The position numbers were made by a program, and so were the translations under genes. Of a stretch of 64,000 nt of DNA, positions 56,461 to 64,000 are shown piece after piece (within the stretch, counting starts at the first letter, position 1; the number at the start of each line of letters is the position of its first letter). Source of the stretch: Bowmanella sp. JS7-9 (lineage in GTDB: Bacteria > Pseudomonadota > Gammaproteobacteria > Enterobacterales > Alteromonadaceae). The notes below the pieces were generated by a model. It saw only the letters and a program-made list of their open reading frames with translations, was not told the origin of the DNA and ran no database searches. Location of the stretch: the NCBI RefSeq assembly GCF_004329715.1, contig NZ_JXSY01000002.1:62001-126000 (forward strand). Reading direction: 5' to 3'.

Positions 56461-56484
56461 AAAGCGGCGCAAGCCGCTTTTTTT
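56461..56484 (+). terminator. Terminator after the symporter gene
   Basis: Stem AAAGCGGC / GCCGCTTT with loop GCAA and T-run, six bases after the stop. Confidence 0.9.
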
Positions 56485-56498
56485 ATGTGGAGAACTCA

Positions 56499-56825
56499 AT
56501 GGCGTTAGTGGATTGCCCCGCCTGCAGTAAGAAAATCTCAGATAAAGCAAGAACTTGTCAGCATTGTGGTTTCGCCATTGGTGATGCCGATGCAGATGAT
56601 ATTCTGCGTAAAGCCAAGTACCAGAAGTTTAAGAAAAAACAGAGCCTGATGAATCAGTCTATGCTGGCGATGTTAATGTTTATCGCTGGTTTTGCAGTGA
56701 TATTTTGGGGAGAGCCGGAAATGAATTCGCTGCAGCAATATATTGGAATTGGTTGCTGTGTGATAGGATTTTGCTGGTATATTCTCAATCGTCTTCGCCT
56801 AATCCTGTTAAAAAAGGGTGACTAA
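56499..56825 (+). CDS. Zinc-ribbon membrane protein (108 aa)
   Basis: ATG 56499 (GGAG 9 bases before) gives MALVDCPACSKKISDKARTC. The N-terminal zinc ribbon CPACSKKISDKARTCQHCG is followed by a charged helix (DDILRKAKYQKFKKKQS) and two hydrophobic segments (MLAMLMFIAGFAVIFWG, IGIGCCVIGFCWYIL). A cytoplasmic ribbon with a membrane anchor is likely. Function unknown; upstream of the YeaC-like and HEAT-repeat genes. Confidence 0.72.
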   Translation: MALVDCPACSKKISDKARTCQHCGFAIGDADADDILRKAKYQKFKKKQSLMNQSMLAMLMFIAGFAVIFWGEPEMNSLQQYIGIGCCVIGFCWYILNRLRLILLKKGD

Positions 56826-56829
56826 CGTC

Positions 56830-57120
56830 ATGCAGCTAGAAGCTTTACTTAATCACATCACACCAGAGGTTTATGAACGTCTGTGTTTTGCATCGGAAAC
56901 CGGCAAATGGCCAAACGGTGAAGTGCTCAGCGCCGAACAGCGTGAACAATGTTTACAGGCGGTGATGTTGTATCAGGCGCGGGTGATGAAAAGTACGGAG
57001 CATATGTCAGTAGGCGAAAGCGGCGAAATTGTGCATAAGTCTAAAGCGCAATTTAAGCGTGAATTGGCTGAAAAAAATGGTCAATCTGCCATCGCGCGGT
57101 TTGGCAATGATGAACTTTAA
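56830..57120 (+). CDS. YeaC-like DUF1315 protein
   Basis: 96 residues. MQLEALLNHITPEVYERLCFASETGKWPNG and CLQAVMLYQARVM align with E. coli YeaC (DUF1315), and the end KSKAQFKRELAEKNG is also similar. A GTG start 12 bases earlier overlaps the previous stop and is less likely. Function unknown. Its end overlaps the next gene by 14 bases. Confidence 0.82.
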   Translation: MQLEALLNHITPEVYERLCFASETGKWPNGEVLSAEQREQCLQAVMLYQARVMKSTEHMSVGESGEIVHKSKAQFKRELAEKNGQSAIARFGNDEL

Positions 57121-57901
57121 GCACCTGCTGTTACCCAAATACAAACATCCGCAGGCCGCGGTGCGTTGCGCCGCGATCGCACAATTAAGCCCAACCAATG
57201 CAGAGCACAAATCTGTGTTGCACGAACTGGCGTTTAATGACGCAGATGAAAAGGTGCGCCTGACTGCACTACAAAAACTGAATAACTTTTATTTGTGGTG
57301 GAAGGTTGCACAAACCTTCAAGGCTTCGCGAATTCGGGATATCGCGTTTGATGAGGTTGCTGAACGTTTGTTAAGCAATGAATTATCAACGCGCGAGGCT
57401 GCTACTTTTATCCGTGAATGCGCCAATATGCGTTTTGTTGAGCGACTGGCGCTGACATCTGAGGATATCGATTTTAAATTGGCGTGTCTGAAACGGCTTA
57501 ACAAACCGCAGGTGAATCGTCAGTGTTTTTTCGCCACGCAAAACGAGCAGTTACAACTGGCACTGCTAAACGCCTTTGAGGACATTCCACAACTACTGAA
57601 AGCGTTGAAAAAAACGACCCATGCACGCATTCAGGCAGAGATTGAACTGCGACTGCAGGCGCTACGTGCCCACCATATTCAACAGCAGCAGGCCCAGCGA
57701 GAAGCGACGGTTATTTTGGCGAAATGGGCTGAGGTATTGCGATCCAAGCTGGCATTTGCGGATATCCAGCAACGGGTTGAACAATACCAGCGGCAGTTAG
57801 GCCCAGAAACGCTGCTCACTGACAGCCAGCGTCACACCATCACTCAACTGCGTGAGCAGACTATCAGCAGGTTACAGCGCGCGCAGGTCATTACCGACTA
57901 G
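57107..57901 (+). CDS. HEAT-repeat N-terminal-type protein, probably truncated DUF349 relative
   Basis: 264 residues starting MMNFKHLLLPKYKHPQAAVR. N-terminal helical repeats (VRCAAIAQL, VRLTALQKLN) and Leu/Gln-rich helices (LRQALLNAFEDIP) are HEAT-like; a coiled-coil tail follows. The start resembles the N-terminus of the much longer DUF349 proteins of related bacteria, but no DUF349 repeat occurs here, so it may be a shortened member. It ends 4 bases into convergent ansA. Weak ribosome-binding site; coupled to the previous gene. Confidence 0.65.
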   Translation: MMNFKHLLLPKYKHPQAAVRCAAIAQLSPTNAEHKSVLHELAFNDADEKVRLTALQKLNNFYLWWKVAQTFKASRIRDIAFDEVAERLLSNELSTREAATFIRECANMRFVERLALTSEDIDFKLACLKRLNKPQVNRQCFFATQNEQLQLALLNAFEDIPQLLKALKKTTHARIQAEIELRLQALRAHHIQQQQAQREATVILAKWAEVLRSKLAFADIQQRVEQYQRQLGPETLLTDSQRHTITQLREQTISRLQRAQVITD

Positions 57902-58908
57902 CGTGGGGTGAGTTCGCCGCGCAAATCCTGCTGCATCAGGCTGGTAATTTGTTCGTAGGACAGTTGCTGGGATAGCAGATAATGCAGTTTAGCCAGGCAG
58001 GCTTCGAGGGTCATATCATAGGCCGATACCACACCCACATCTGCCAGCGCAGTTCCATTAGCGTAACCATGCATATTCACCCGCCCGCGCAGGCACTGGG
58101 TGCAGTTAATGACGGGGATGCGCTTTTGTTGGGCCAGTTTTAGCTGATCCAGTAATGCGGCATTTTTCGGTGCATTACCGACACCGTAGCTGAGTAGTAT
58201 CAGCGCGTTGACTGGCTGTAAGATTGCATTTCTGAGAACATCTGCACTTATCCCCGGATATAGAGTGACCACGCCCACAGGCTGTGCTGTGACCGGGGTA
58301 ACCGTTAACGGCGCATTGCCAATCGGTAATACCTTTCCACGTTGCACATCTATGCTGATCCCCGCTTCCAGCAAGGGGCCGAAGTTTGGCGAGTCAAAAG
58401 CAGCAAAACCATCGGCGTGAATTTTTTTGCTGCGATTGCCTCGCATCAGGCGATTATTGAAAAACAGGCTGACTTCATGAATCGGGTAGTTGGCCGCCAG
58501 ATACAGTGCATTAAGCAGATTGACCTGACCATCGGAACGCAACTCCGCCAGCGGGATTTGCGAGCCGGTAACAATCACCGGTTTCTGTAAATTTTCCAGC
58601 ATAAATGACAGGGCTGAAGCGGTATAGGCCATGGTGTCAGTGCCATGTAAAATAATGAATCCGTCATATTCATTATAATTTTGCTGAATATCCTCGGCGA
58701 TCACTTGCCAGTCGTGGGGACTCATATCAGATGAGTCCATTAATTGTGAGTATTCATGCAGGGTAAATGCCGGCATTTCCGGGCGGTGAAACTCTGGCAT
58801 GGCGGCCAGCGTGTCAGCCAAAAAGTCTTTTACCGGCACATAGCCTTGCGCTGACGGGCGCATGCCGATGGTGCCGCCGGTATAGGCGATATAAATATGC
58901 TTTTTCAT
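57898..58908 (-). CDS. ansA: Type I (cytoplasmic) L-asparaginase
   Basis: 336 residues from ATG 58908 (GGAG 8 bases upstream). Hydrolyses asparagine to aspartate and ammonia. YIAYTGGTIGM carries the nucleophilic Thr; FIILHGTDTMAYTASALSFML carries the second catalytic Thr/Asp. Very close to E. coli AnsA. The frame extends 15 bases upstream. Convergent with the HEAT-repeat gene. Confidence 0.95.
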   Translation of the reverse strand: MKKHIYIAYTGGTIGMRPSAQGYVPVKDFLADTLAAMPEFHRPEMPAFTLHEYSQLMDSSDMSPHDWQVIAEDIQQNYNEYDGFIILHGTDTMAYTASALSFMLENLQKPVIVTGSQIPLAELRSDGQVNLLNALYLAANYPIHEVSLFFNNRLMRGNRSKKIHADGFAAFDSPNFGPLLEAGISIDVQRGKVLPIGNAPLTVTPVTAQPVGVVTLYPGISADVLRNAILQPVNALILLSYGVGNAPKNAALLDQLKLAQQKRIPVINCTQCLRGRVNMHGYANGTALADVGVVSAYDMTLEACLAKLHYLLSQQLSYEQITSLMQQDLRGELTPR

Positions 58909-58980
58909 TGTGCTGACTCCCAATCCGATGCCGGCGCATTGTAAACCACGGATTGCACCTGTGTCAGGTTTTGTCAGGAC

Positions 58981-59010
58981 AAAAAAATAGCGCCAAGTGG
59001 CGCTATTTTT
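58981..59010 (-). terminator. Terminator after gltA
   Basis: Stem TAGCGCC / GGCGCTA with loop AAGT and A/T runs on both sides; 19 bases beyond the gltA stop. Confidence 0.88.
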
Positions 59011-59028
59011 GTACGTTGAATCAACTGC

Positions 59029-60309
59029 TTACTTGTTGATTTTGCTGAACGGGCGTTGTGTGTGGCCAGTGTATAACTGACGTGGACGACCGATTTTCTG
59101 ACCTGGTTGGCTAAGCATTTCATGCCAGTGAGAGATCCAACCTACTGTACGTGCCAGAGCGAAGATACAGGTGAACATATTGGTTGGAATACCAATCGCT
59201 TTAAGAATGATGCCAGAGTAGAAATCTACGTTCGGGAACAGTTTCTTCTCTTTGAAGTACGGGTCATTCAGGGCAATACGCTCCAACTCCATCGCCACGT
59301 CCAGCAGAGGGTCATTTACTTTCAGCTCTGCCAGCACTTCGTGACAGCTTTCACGCATAACAGTGGCACGTGGATCGTAGTTTTTGTAAACACGGTGACC
59401 GAAGCCCATCAGACGGAACGGATCGTTTTTGTCTTTGGCGCGCTCGATGAACTCAGGAATACGGTCTACGCTGCCAATTTCTTCCAGCATATTAAGACAT
59501 GCTTCGTTAGCACCACCGTGCGCTGGACCCCACAACGAGGCAACACCCGCTGCGATACATGCATAAGGGTTAGCACCGGAAGAACCCGCCAAACGTACCG
59601 TAGAGGTAGAGGCATTCTGCTCGTGGTCTGCGTGCAAGGTGAAAATACGATCCATCGCACGCTCTACCGCGTCGCTGATTTGGTATTTTTCCGCTGGAAC
59701 AGAGAACATCATGTTCAGGAAGTTGGCCGCATAGCTCAGGTCATTACGTGGATACACGAATGGCTGACCGATATTGTACTTGTAGCACATGGCTACCAGA
59801 GTAGGCATCTTAGCAACTAGACGATATGCACTACGCAGACGTTGGTCCGCTTCAGAGATGTCCAGATCGTCATGGTAGAAAGATGACAGGGCGCCAACGG
59901 TACCACACAGCATGGCCATTGGGTGCGCATCACGGCGGAAACCGCGGAAGAAGTTGTTTACCTGATCATGCACCAGCGTGTGGCGAGTGATGGTATTTTT
60001 GAATTCAGCATATTGCTCAGTGGTCGGGGCTTCACCATGCAGCAGCATGTAGCAAACTTCCAGATAATCGGCGTCACGCGCCAAATCTTCGATGGAATAA
60101 CCACGATGTAACAACACACCTTTATCACCGTCGATAAAGGTAATTTGAGATTCACAGGAACCGGTCGCCATGAAACCTGGGTCAAATGTGAAGTATCCCG
60201 CGCCACCTAAGCTACGTACATCGATTACCGGATGTCCGGCACTACCCTCAAAAATCGGTAGTTCTACTTCTTTATCACCAACCTTCAGAATGGCTTTGGT
60301 GTCTGCCAT
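59029..60309 (-). CDS. gltA: Citrate synthase (type II, hexameric)
   Basis: 426 residues. Condenses oxaloacetate and acetyl-CoA. Catalytic His in [19 protein letters not shown] and in [15 protein letters not shown], and Asp/His in [14 protein letters not shown]. Full length relative to E. coli GltA. Divergent from sdhCDAB, as in many gammaproteobacteria, sharing a 367-base control region. Confidence 0.96.
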   Translation of the reverse strand: MADTKAILKVGDKEVELPIFEGSAGHPVIDVRSLGGAGYFTFDPGFMATGSCESQITFIDGDKGVLLHRGYSIEDLARDADYLEVCYMLLHGEAPTTEQYAEFKNTITRHTLVHDQVNNFFRGFRRDAHPMAMLCGTVGALSSFYHDDLDISEADQRLRSAYRLVAKMPTLVAMCYKYNIGQPFVYPRNDLSYAANFLNMMFSVPAEKYQISDAVERAMDRIFTLHADHEQNASTSTVRLAGSSGANPYACIAAGVASLWGPAHGGANEACLNMLEEIGSVDRIPEFIERAKDKNDPFRLMGFGHRVYKNYDPRATVMRESCHEVLAELKVNDPLLDVAMELERIALNDPYFKEKKLFPNVDFYSGIILKAIGIPTNMFTCIFALARTVGWISHWHEMLSQPGQKIGRPRQLYTGHTQRPFSKINK

Positions 60310-60676
60310 AAGTTAATCTCCTCAAGGAATTTTTTCGGCACAGGCCTTTAAAAATAGCCGCTATTTGTACTTAGAAAGACATCGCAAGTCAATTTTAATC
60401 CTTTTATGCTGAATATTTATCCAAATAAGACGATAGTCGTATAGATAACGAGCGTTTGTAACTATCTAATTTCGAACATAAATTGTATTTCCTGCAGGCT
60501 CTGGATATACTTCCGTTGATCATTCGGGGGCTAATTTTAGCGATCCAAACCGGGCGAAATGCAGTATCCCTGAATGTCGGGTTAATACCCTACAAAAATG
60601 GTGTCGGCGAAACCTTACCTCGCACAGACAAACGACATTAATCGAGTCCATCAATAGGACAAAACAGGCAACAATC
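60310..60676. promoter_or_regulatory. gltA-sdhC divergent promoter region
   Basis: A 367-base AT-rich region with no gene. It must contain the divergent promoters for gltA and the sdh operon. No clear operator could be assigned by eye. Confidence 0.5.
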
Positions 60677-61051
60677 GTGAAAAAGCAAAGACCGGTAAAT
60701 TTACAACTCAATACGATCAGCTTTCCTCCATCTGCCATTTCTTCCATTTTACACCGCGTAACAGGCGTGGCGTTGTTCTTCGCTCTGATGTTTGTCATCG
60801 GTGCATGGGCAGTGTCATTGTCTTCTGAGCAAGGCTTTATGTCGGTGCAGGAAGCGATGGGCGGAATTATTGGAAAAGTAGTAGCTATTGGCACGCTGTC
60901 AGCGTTGTCGTATCACATTCTGGGCGGACTGCGTCACATGGTGATGGATATGGGCCACTGGGAAGAGCTGCAATCCGGAAATAACAGTGCCAAAGCTATT
61001 ATTGTGCTTTGGGTAATCTTGACCGTAGTCGCAGGAGTAGCAGTATGGTAA
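60677..61051 (+). CDS. sdhC: Succinate dehydrogenase cytochrome b556 subunit SdhC
   Basis: A 124-residue membrane anchor with three TM helices (VALFFALMFVIGAWAVSLS, VVAIGTLSALSYHILGGL, AIIVLWVILTVVAGVAVW). Heme-ligating His in SALSYHILGGLRHMVMDMGH, and the N-terminal SSILHRVTGVALF signature of SdhC, are present. First gene of sdhCDAB; its stop overlaps sdhD. Confidence 0.95.
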   Translation: MKKQRPVNLQLNTISFPPSAISSILHRVTGVALFFALMFVIGAWAVSLSSEQGFMSVQEAMGGIIGKVVAIGTLSALSYHILGGLRHMVMDMGHWEELQSGNNSAKAIIVLWVILTVVAGVAVW

Positions 61052-61392
61052 CTAACCAGGCATCTCTGAAGCGTAATGGTGTTCAGGACTTCATCTCTCT
61101 GCGTACCACCGCATTAATTATTTTTGCATATACCTTATATATGCTGTGGTTTTTCCTGAGCACCGAAGCTGTAACTTATGACATCTGGCGTGAGTTTTTT
61201 GCGGGCCTTGGCACGAAGGTCTTCACATTAGCTGCGTTGGTTTCGATCATGATTCACGTACGTATTGGCTTGTGGCAAGTCCTGACCGACTATGTAAAAC
61301 CACATGGCATGCGTGCAGCCATTCAATTTCTGTTAAATCTGCTGGCGTTTGTTTACGTTGCAGTGGGTTTATTCGTACTGTGGGGTGTTTAA
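61045..61392 (+). CDS. sdhD: Succinate dehydrogenase membrane anchor SdhD
   Basis: 115 residues, ATG 61045 (the frame opens earlier in sdhC). Three hydrophobic segments (TALIIFAYTLYMLWFFL, FTLAALVSIMIHVRIGLW, FLLNLLAFVYVAVGLFVLW); the His in IMIHVRIGLWQVLTDYVKP ligates heme b. Starts inside the sdhC stop region and ends directly before the sdhA GTG. Confidence 0.93.
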   Translation: MVTNQASLKRNGVQDFISLRTTALIIFAYTLYMLWFFLSTEAVTYDIWREFFAGLGTKVFTLAALVSIMIHVRIGLWQVLTDYVKPHGMRAAIQFLLNLLAFVYVAVGLFVLWGV

Positions 61393-63165
61393 GTGAGCAT
61401 TGCCGTTCATGAATTTGACGCGGTCGTAATCGGCGCCGGTGGCGCGGGTATGCGAGCTGCACTGCAGATTTCACAATCTGGTAAATCTTGTGCCTTGTTA
61501 TCTAAGGTATTTCCAACCCGTTCTCACACTGTATCTGCCCAGGGCGGAATCACGGTAGCGCTGGGCAATGCCCACGACGATAACTGGGAATGGCACATGT
61601 ATGACACCGTTAAAGGATCTGACTTTATCGGTGACCAGGATGCTATCGAATATATGTGTAAAACCGGTCCGGAAGCGATCATCGAATTAGAGAATATGGG
61701 TTTGCCATTCTCACGCTTCGAAAACGGCCGTGTTTATCAGCGTCCGTTTGGTGGACAATCTAAAAACTTTGGTGGTGAGCAGGCTGCGCGTACCGCGGCG
61801 GCGGCTGACCGTACTGGTCACGCCTTGCTGCACTTGCTGTATCAGCAAAACGTGAAAAACCGTACCAAGGTATTCAGCGAATGGTATGCACTGGACCTGG
61901 TTAAAAATCAGGACGGTGATGTCGTTGGTTGTACCGCTATCGATATGGAAAGCGGTGAAGTAGTTTATTTCAAATCCAAGGCTGTAGTCTTGGCCACCGG
62001 TGGTGCAGGGCGTATTTACGCATCGACTACTAACGCGCACATCAACACGGGTGACGGCGTTGGTATGGCGCTGCGTGCTGGTGTTGCAGTACAGGACATG
62101 GAAATGTGGCAGTTCCACCCGACCGGTATTGCCGGTGCCGGTGTACTGGTAACTGAAGGCTGTCGTGGTGAAGGTGGTTACCTGCTGAACAAAGACGGCG
62201 AACGCTTTATGGAACGCTATGCGCCAAATGCGAAAGATCTGGCGTCTCGTGACGTAGTCGCACGTTCTATGATGACCGAAATCCGCGAAGGTCGTGCCTG
62301 TGATGGTCCTTGGGGTCCACACATTAAGCTGAAACTGGATCACTTAGGCAAAGACGTACTAGAGTCACGTCTGCCGGGTATTTGTGAATTGTCACGTACC
62401 TTCGCTCACGTAGATCCGGTTAAAGAGCCGATACCGGTAATTCCAACCTGTCACTATATGATGGGTGGTATTCCAACCAACGTTGACGGTCAGGCACTGA
62501 CTATCGATGAAAACGGCAACGAGAAAGTGGTTAACGGTCTGTTCGCTTGTGGTGAGATCGCTTGTGTATCTGTACACGGTGCAAACCGACTGGGTGGTAA
62601 CTCATTGCTGGATCTGGTGGTATTTGGCCGTGCGACAGGTCTGCACCTGGGTAAAGCACTGGACGAAATGGGTGAAAGCCGTGCTGCTGCGCAGGACGAC
62701 ATCGATGCTGCGTTGGCACGTTATAACCGCTGGGAGAACTCCACGCCAGGCAAAGGTGAGAAACCTGAGCAAATTCGTAAAGACATGCAGCGTTGTATGC
62801 AGCTGAACTTCTCGGTATTCCGTGAAGGTGATGCGATGGCAGAAGGCCTGCAAGAGCTGAAAGAAATCCGTGAACGCTTAAAAGAAGCACGCCTGGACGA
62901 TAAGAGCTCTGATTTCAATACCCAGCGTATTGAGTGTCTGGAACTGGATAACCTGATGGAAACTGCTTATGCCACTGCGGTAGCAGCAAACTTCCGTACA
63001 GAAAGCCGTGGCGCACATAGCCGTTTCGATTATCCGGATCGTGATGATGAAAACTGGTTGTGCCACAGCGTATACCGTCCACAAGACGAAACCATGCACA
63101 AACGTTCGGTGAACATGACGCCTAAACTACGTGAAGCGTTCCCACCGAAAGCGCGTACCTATTAA
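61393..63165 (+). CDS. sdhA: Succinate dehydrogenase flavoprotein SdhA
   Basis: 590 residues with GTG start. Covalent FAD His in [20 protein letters not shown]; Rossmann loop [15 protein letters not shown]; catalytic Arg region in [21 protein letters not shown]. Oxidises succinate to fumarate. Length and motifs match the family. Confidence 0.97.
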   Translation: MSIAVHEFDAVVIGAGGAGMRAALQISQSGKSCALLSKVFPTRSHTVSAQGGITVALGNAHDDNWEWHMYDTVKGSDFIGDQDAIEYMCKTGPEAIIELENMGLPFSRFENGRVYQRPFGGQSKNFGGEQAARTAAAADRTGHALLHLLYQQNVKNRTKVFSEWYALDLVKNQDGDVVGCTAIDMESGEVVYFKSKAVVLATGGAGRIYASTTNAHINTGDGVGMALRAGVAVQDMEMWQFHPTGIAGAGVLVTEGCRGEGGYLLNKDGERFMERYAPNAKDLASRDVVARSMMTEIREGRACDGPWGPHIKLKLDHLGKDVLESRLPGICELSRTFAHVDPVKEPIPVIPTCHYMMGGIPTNVDGQALTIDENGNEKVVNGLFACGEIACVSVHGANRLGGNSLLDLVVFGRATGLHLGKALDEMGESRAAAQDDIDAALARYNRWENSTPGKGEKPEQIRKDMQRCMQLNFSVFREGDAMAEGLQELKEIRERLKEARLDDKSSDFNTQRIECLELDNLMETAYATAVAANFRTESRGAHSRFDYPDRDDENWLCHSVYRPQDETMHKRSVNMTPKLREAFPPKARTY

Positions 63166-63177
63166 GGGGTGATAGAG

Positions 63178-63888
63178 ATGAAATTAAATTTTTCTATTTA
63201 TCGTTACAACCCTGATGTTGATAATGCGCCAAGGATGCAGGATTACCAACTCGAGGTTGAAGAAGGTCAGGACATGATGGTGCTGGACGCGTTAATTCTG
63301 CTAAAAGAGCAGGATCCAACGCTGGCATTCCGTCGTTCTTGCCGTGAAGGTGTTTGCGGTTCTGATGGTGTGAATATGAATGGTAAGAATGGTCTTGCCT
63401 GTATCACGCCGTTATCTGCATTGGGTAAAGGCACGATCGTTATTCGTCCGTTACCGGGTCTGCCGGTAGTACGTGATCTGGTGGTTGATATGAGCCAGTT
63501 CTACGCACAGTACGAGAAAATCAAGCCGTTCCTGATCAATGACAGCAAGCAGCCACCTGCACGTGAATTCCTGCAGTCGCCCGAAGAGCGTGAAAAGCTG
63601 GACGGTCTGTATGAGTGTATTCTGTGTGCATGTTGTTCCACATCATGTCCGTCATTCTGGTGGAATCCTGATAAGTTTATCGGCCCTGCCGGTCTGTTGC
63701 ATGCCTACCGCTTCCTGGCGGACAGCCGTGATACAGCAACCGAACAGCGTCTGAACGATTTGGATGACGCCTTCAGCGTATTCCGCTGCCATGGCATCAT
63801 GAACTGTGTTTCAGTATGTCCAAAAGGACTTAACCCGACTAAAGCAATTGGTCAGATTAAGTCTATGCTGTTGCAACGGGCTGTTTAG
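63178..63888 (+). CDS. sdhB: Succinate dehydrogenase iron-sulfur subunit SdhB
   Basis: 236 residues from ATG 63178 (AGGGG upstream; a GTG 9 bases earlier also opens the frame). Carries three Fe-S clusters: CREGVCGSDGVNMNGKNGLAC (2Fe-2S), CILCACCSTSCP (4Fe-4S) and CHGIMNCVSVCPKG (3Fe-4S). Transfers electrons from SdhA to the membrane quinone. Ends the operon at a strong terminator. Confidence 0.97.
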   Translation: MKLNFSIYRYNPDVDNAPRMQDYQLEVEEGQDMMVLDALILLKEQDPTLAFRRSCREGVCGSDGVNMNGKNGLACITPLSALGKGTIVIRPLPGLPVVRDLVVDMSQFYAQYEKIKPFLINDSKQPPAREFLQSPEEREKLDGLYECILCACCSTSCPSFWWNPDKFIGPAGLLHAYRFLADSRDTATEQRLNDLDDAFSVFRCHGIMNCVSVCPKGLNPTKAIGQIKSMLLQRAV

Positions 63889-63928
63889 CCAAAACGTGTT
63901 CAGACTAATCTGAACCTTAAATAATGCT

Positions 63929-63962
63929 AAATAGCCATCCGGATGCCGGATGGCTATTTTTG
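63929..63962 (+). terminator. Terminator after sdhB
   Basis: A 13-base stem AATAGCCATCCGG / CCGGATGGCTATT around ATG, followed by a T-run; the next TCA genes, if present, would start past the window edge. Confidence 0.9.
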
Positions 63963-64000
63963 CTTAACATTCTTTGTAACTGATGTTCCGTTTACGCGGA

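Noticed and set aside
62531..62890. 119-codon minus-strand frame within sdhA
   Set aside because: Shadow frame antisense to conserved sdhA codons.

Overview
The window reads as a gammaproteobacterial chromosome of the Alteromonadales type (Alteromonadaceae or a close relative). The reasons are the contiguous HexR-controlled Entner-Doudoroff block (pyk, hexR, zwf-pgl-edd-glk-eda, gapA and a second 482-residue GAPDH), the thrS-infC-rpmI-rplT / pheST-ihfA order, and lineage-typical proteins (DUF3080, DUF2989, DUF3833, CPXCG, YeaC-like). No genus is claimed.

Layout. (1) 1-3372, minus strand: a compact molybdenum cofactor operon moaA-mobA-moaB-moaC-moaD-moaE (moaE runs off the left edge) behind a Moco riboswitch. 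(2) About 3.5-20.49 kb: an accessory island ending at the 3' end of tRNA-Val(GAC). Its left part holds two 73-74 bp tandem repeats, a 57-residue ORF with its own terminator, and a tight plus-strand operon of a 171-residue unknown, a 739-residue tyrosine-recombinase-like protein and a 1010-residue tyrosine recombinase. This looks like an uncommon multi-recombinase mobilisation module. Its right part looks like a separate, phage-like integrative element: integrase and excisionase (minus), a small membrane protein, a frameshifted HNH nuclease, a complete QatABCD anti-phage operon, and a sigma-70-like short protein next to the tRNA. (3) 20.67-37.3 kb: housekeeping genes (DUF3080 lipoprotein, pteridine reductase, fructosamine-kinase-like protein, thrS with an attenuator-like leader, infC with an ATT start, rpmI, rplT, an exosortase-associated-type acyltransferase, pheST-ihfA, a Nif3-like protein, ElyC-like protein, CmoM, a D-lactate dehydrogenase-like protein, glutathione peroxidase). 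(4) 37.35-52.85 kb: central carbon metabolism with three HexR-like operators (pyk, hexR/zwf, gapA). A soluble GAF histidine kinase lies just after eda and is flanked by a second, divergent copy of the eda 3' end. (5) 52.9-64 kb: a cytosolic-type M14 carboxypeptidase, an AGCS symporter with a large extra insert, small conserved proteins, ansA, gltA, and divergent sdhCDAB.

How the parts work together. The carbon genes convert glucose to KDPG and pyruvate (glk, zwf, pgl, edd, eda), process triose phosphate (two GAPDHs, pyk) and feed the TCA entry (gltA, sdh). HexR probably coordinates them through KDPG sensing. The island carries mobility plus defence. The most novel-looking item is the multi-gene recombinase module with its upstream tandem repeats. 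The eda 3'-end duplication around the histidine kinase is the clearest trace of an insertion in otherwise core DNA.

Limits. All assignments are by reading translated sequence and motifs; no database search was possible. Start codons were chosen by ribosome-binding sites and family N-termini and are stated where they differ from the longest frame.
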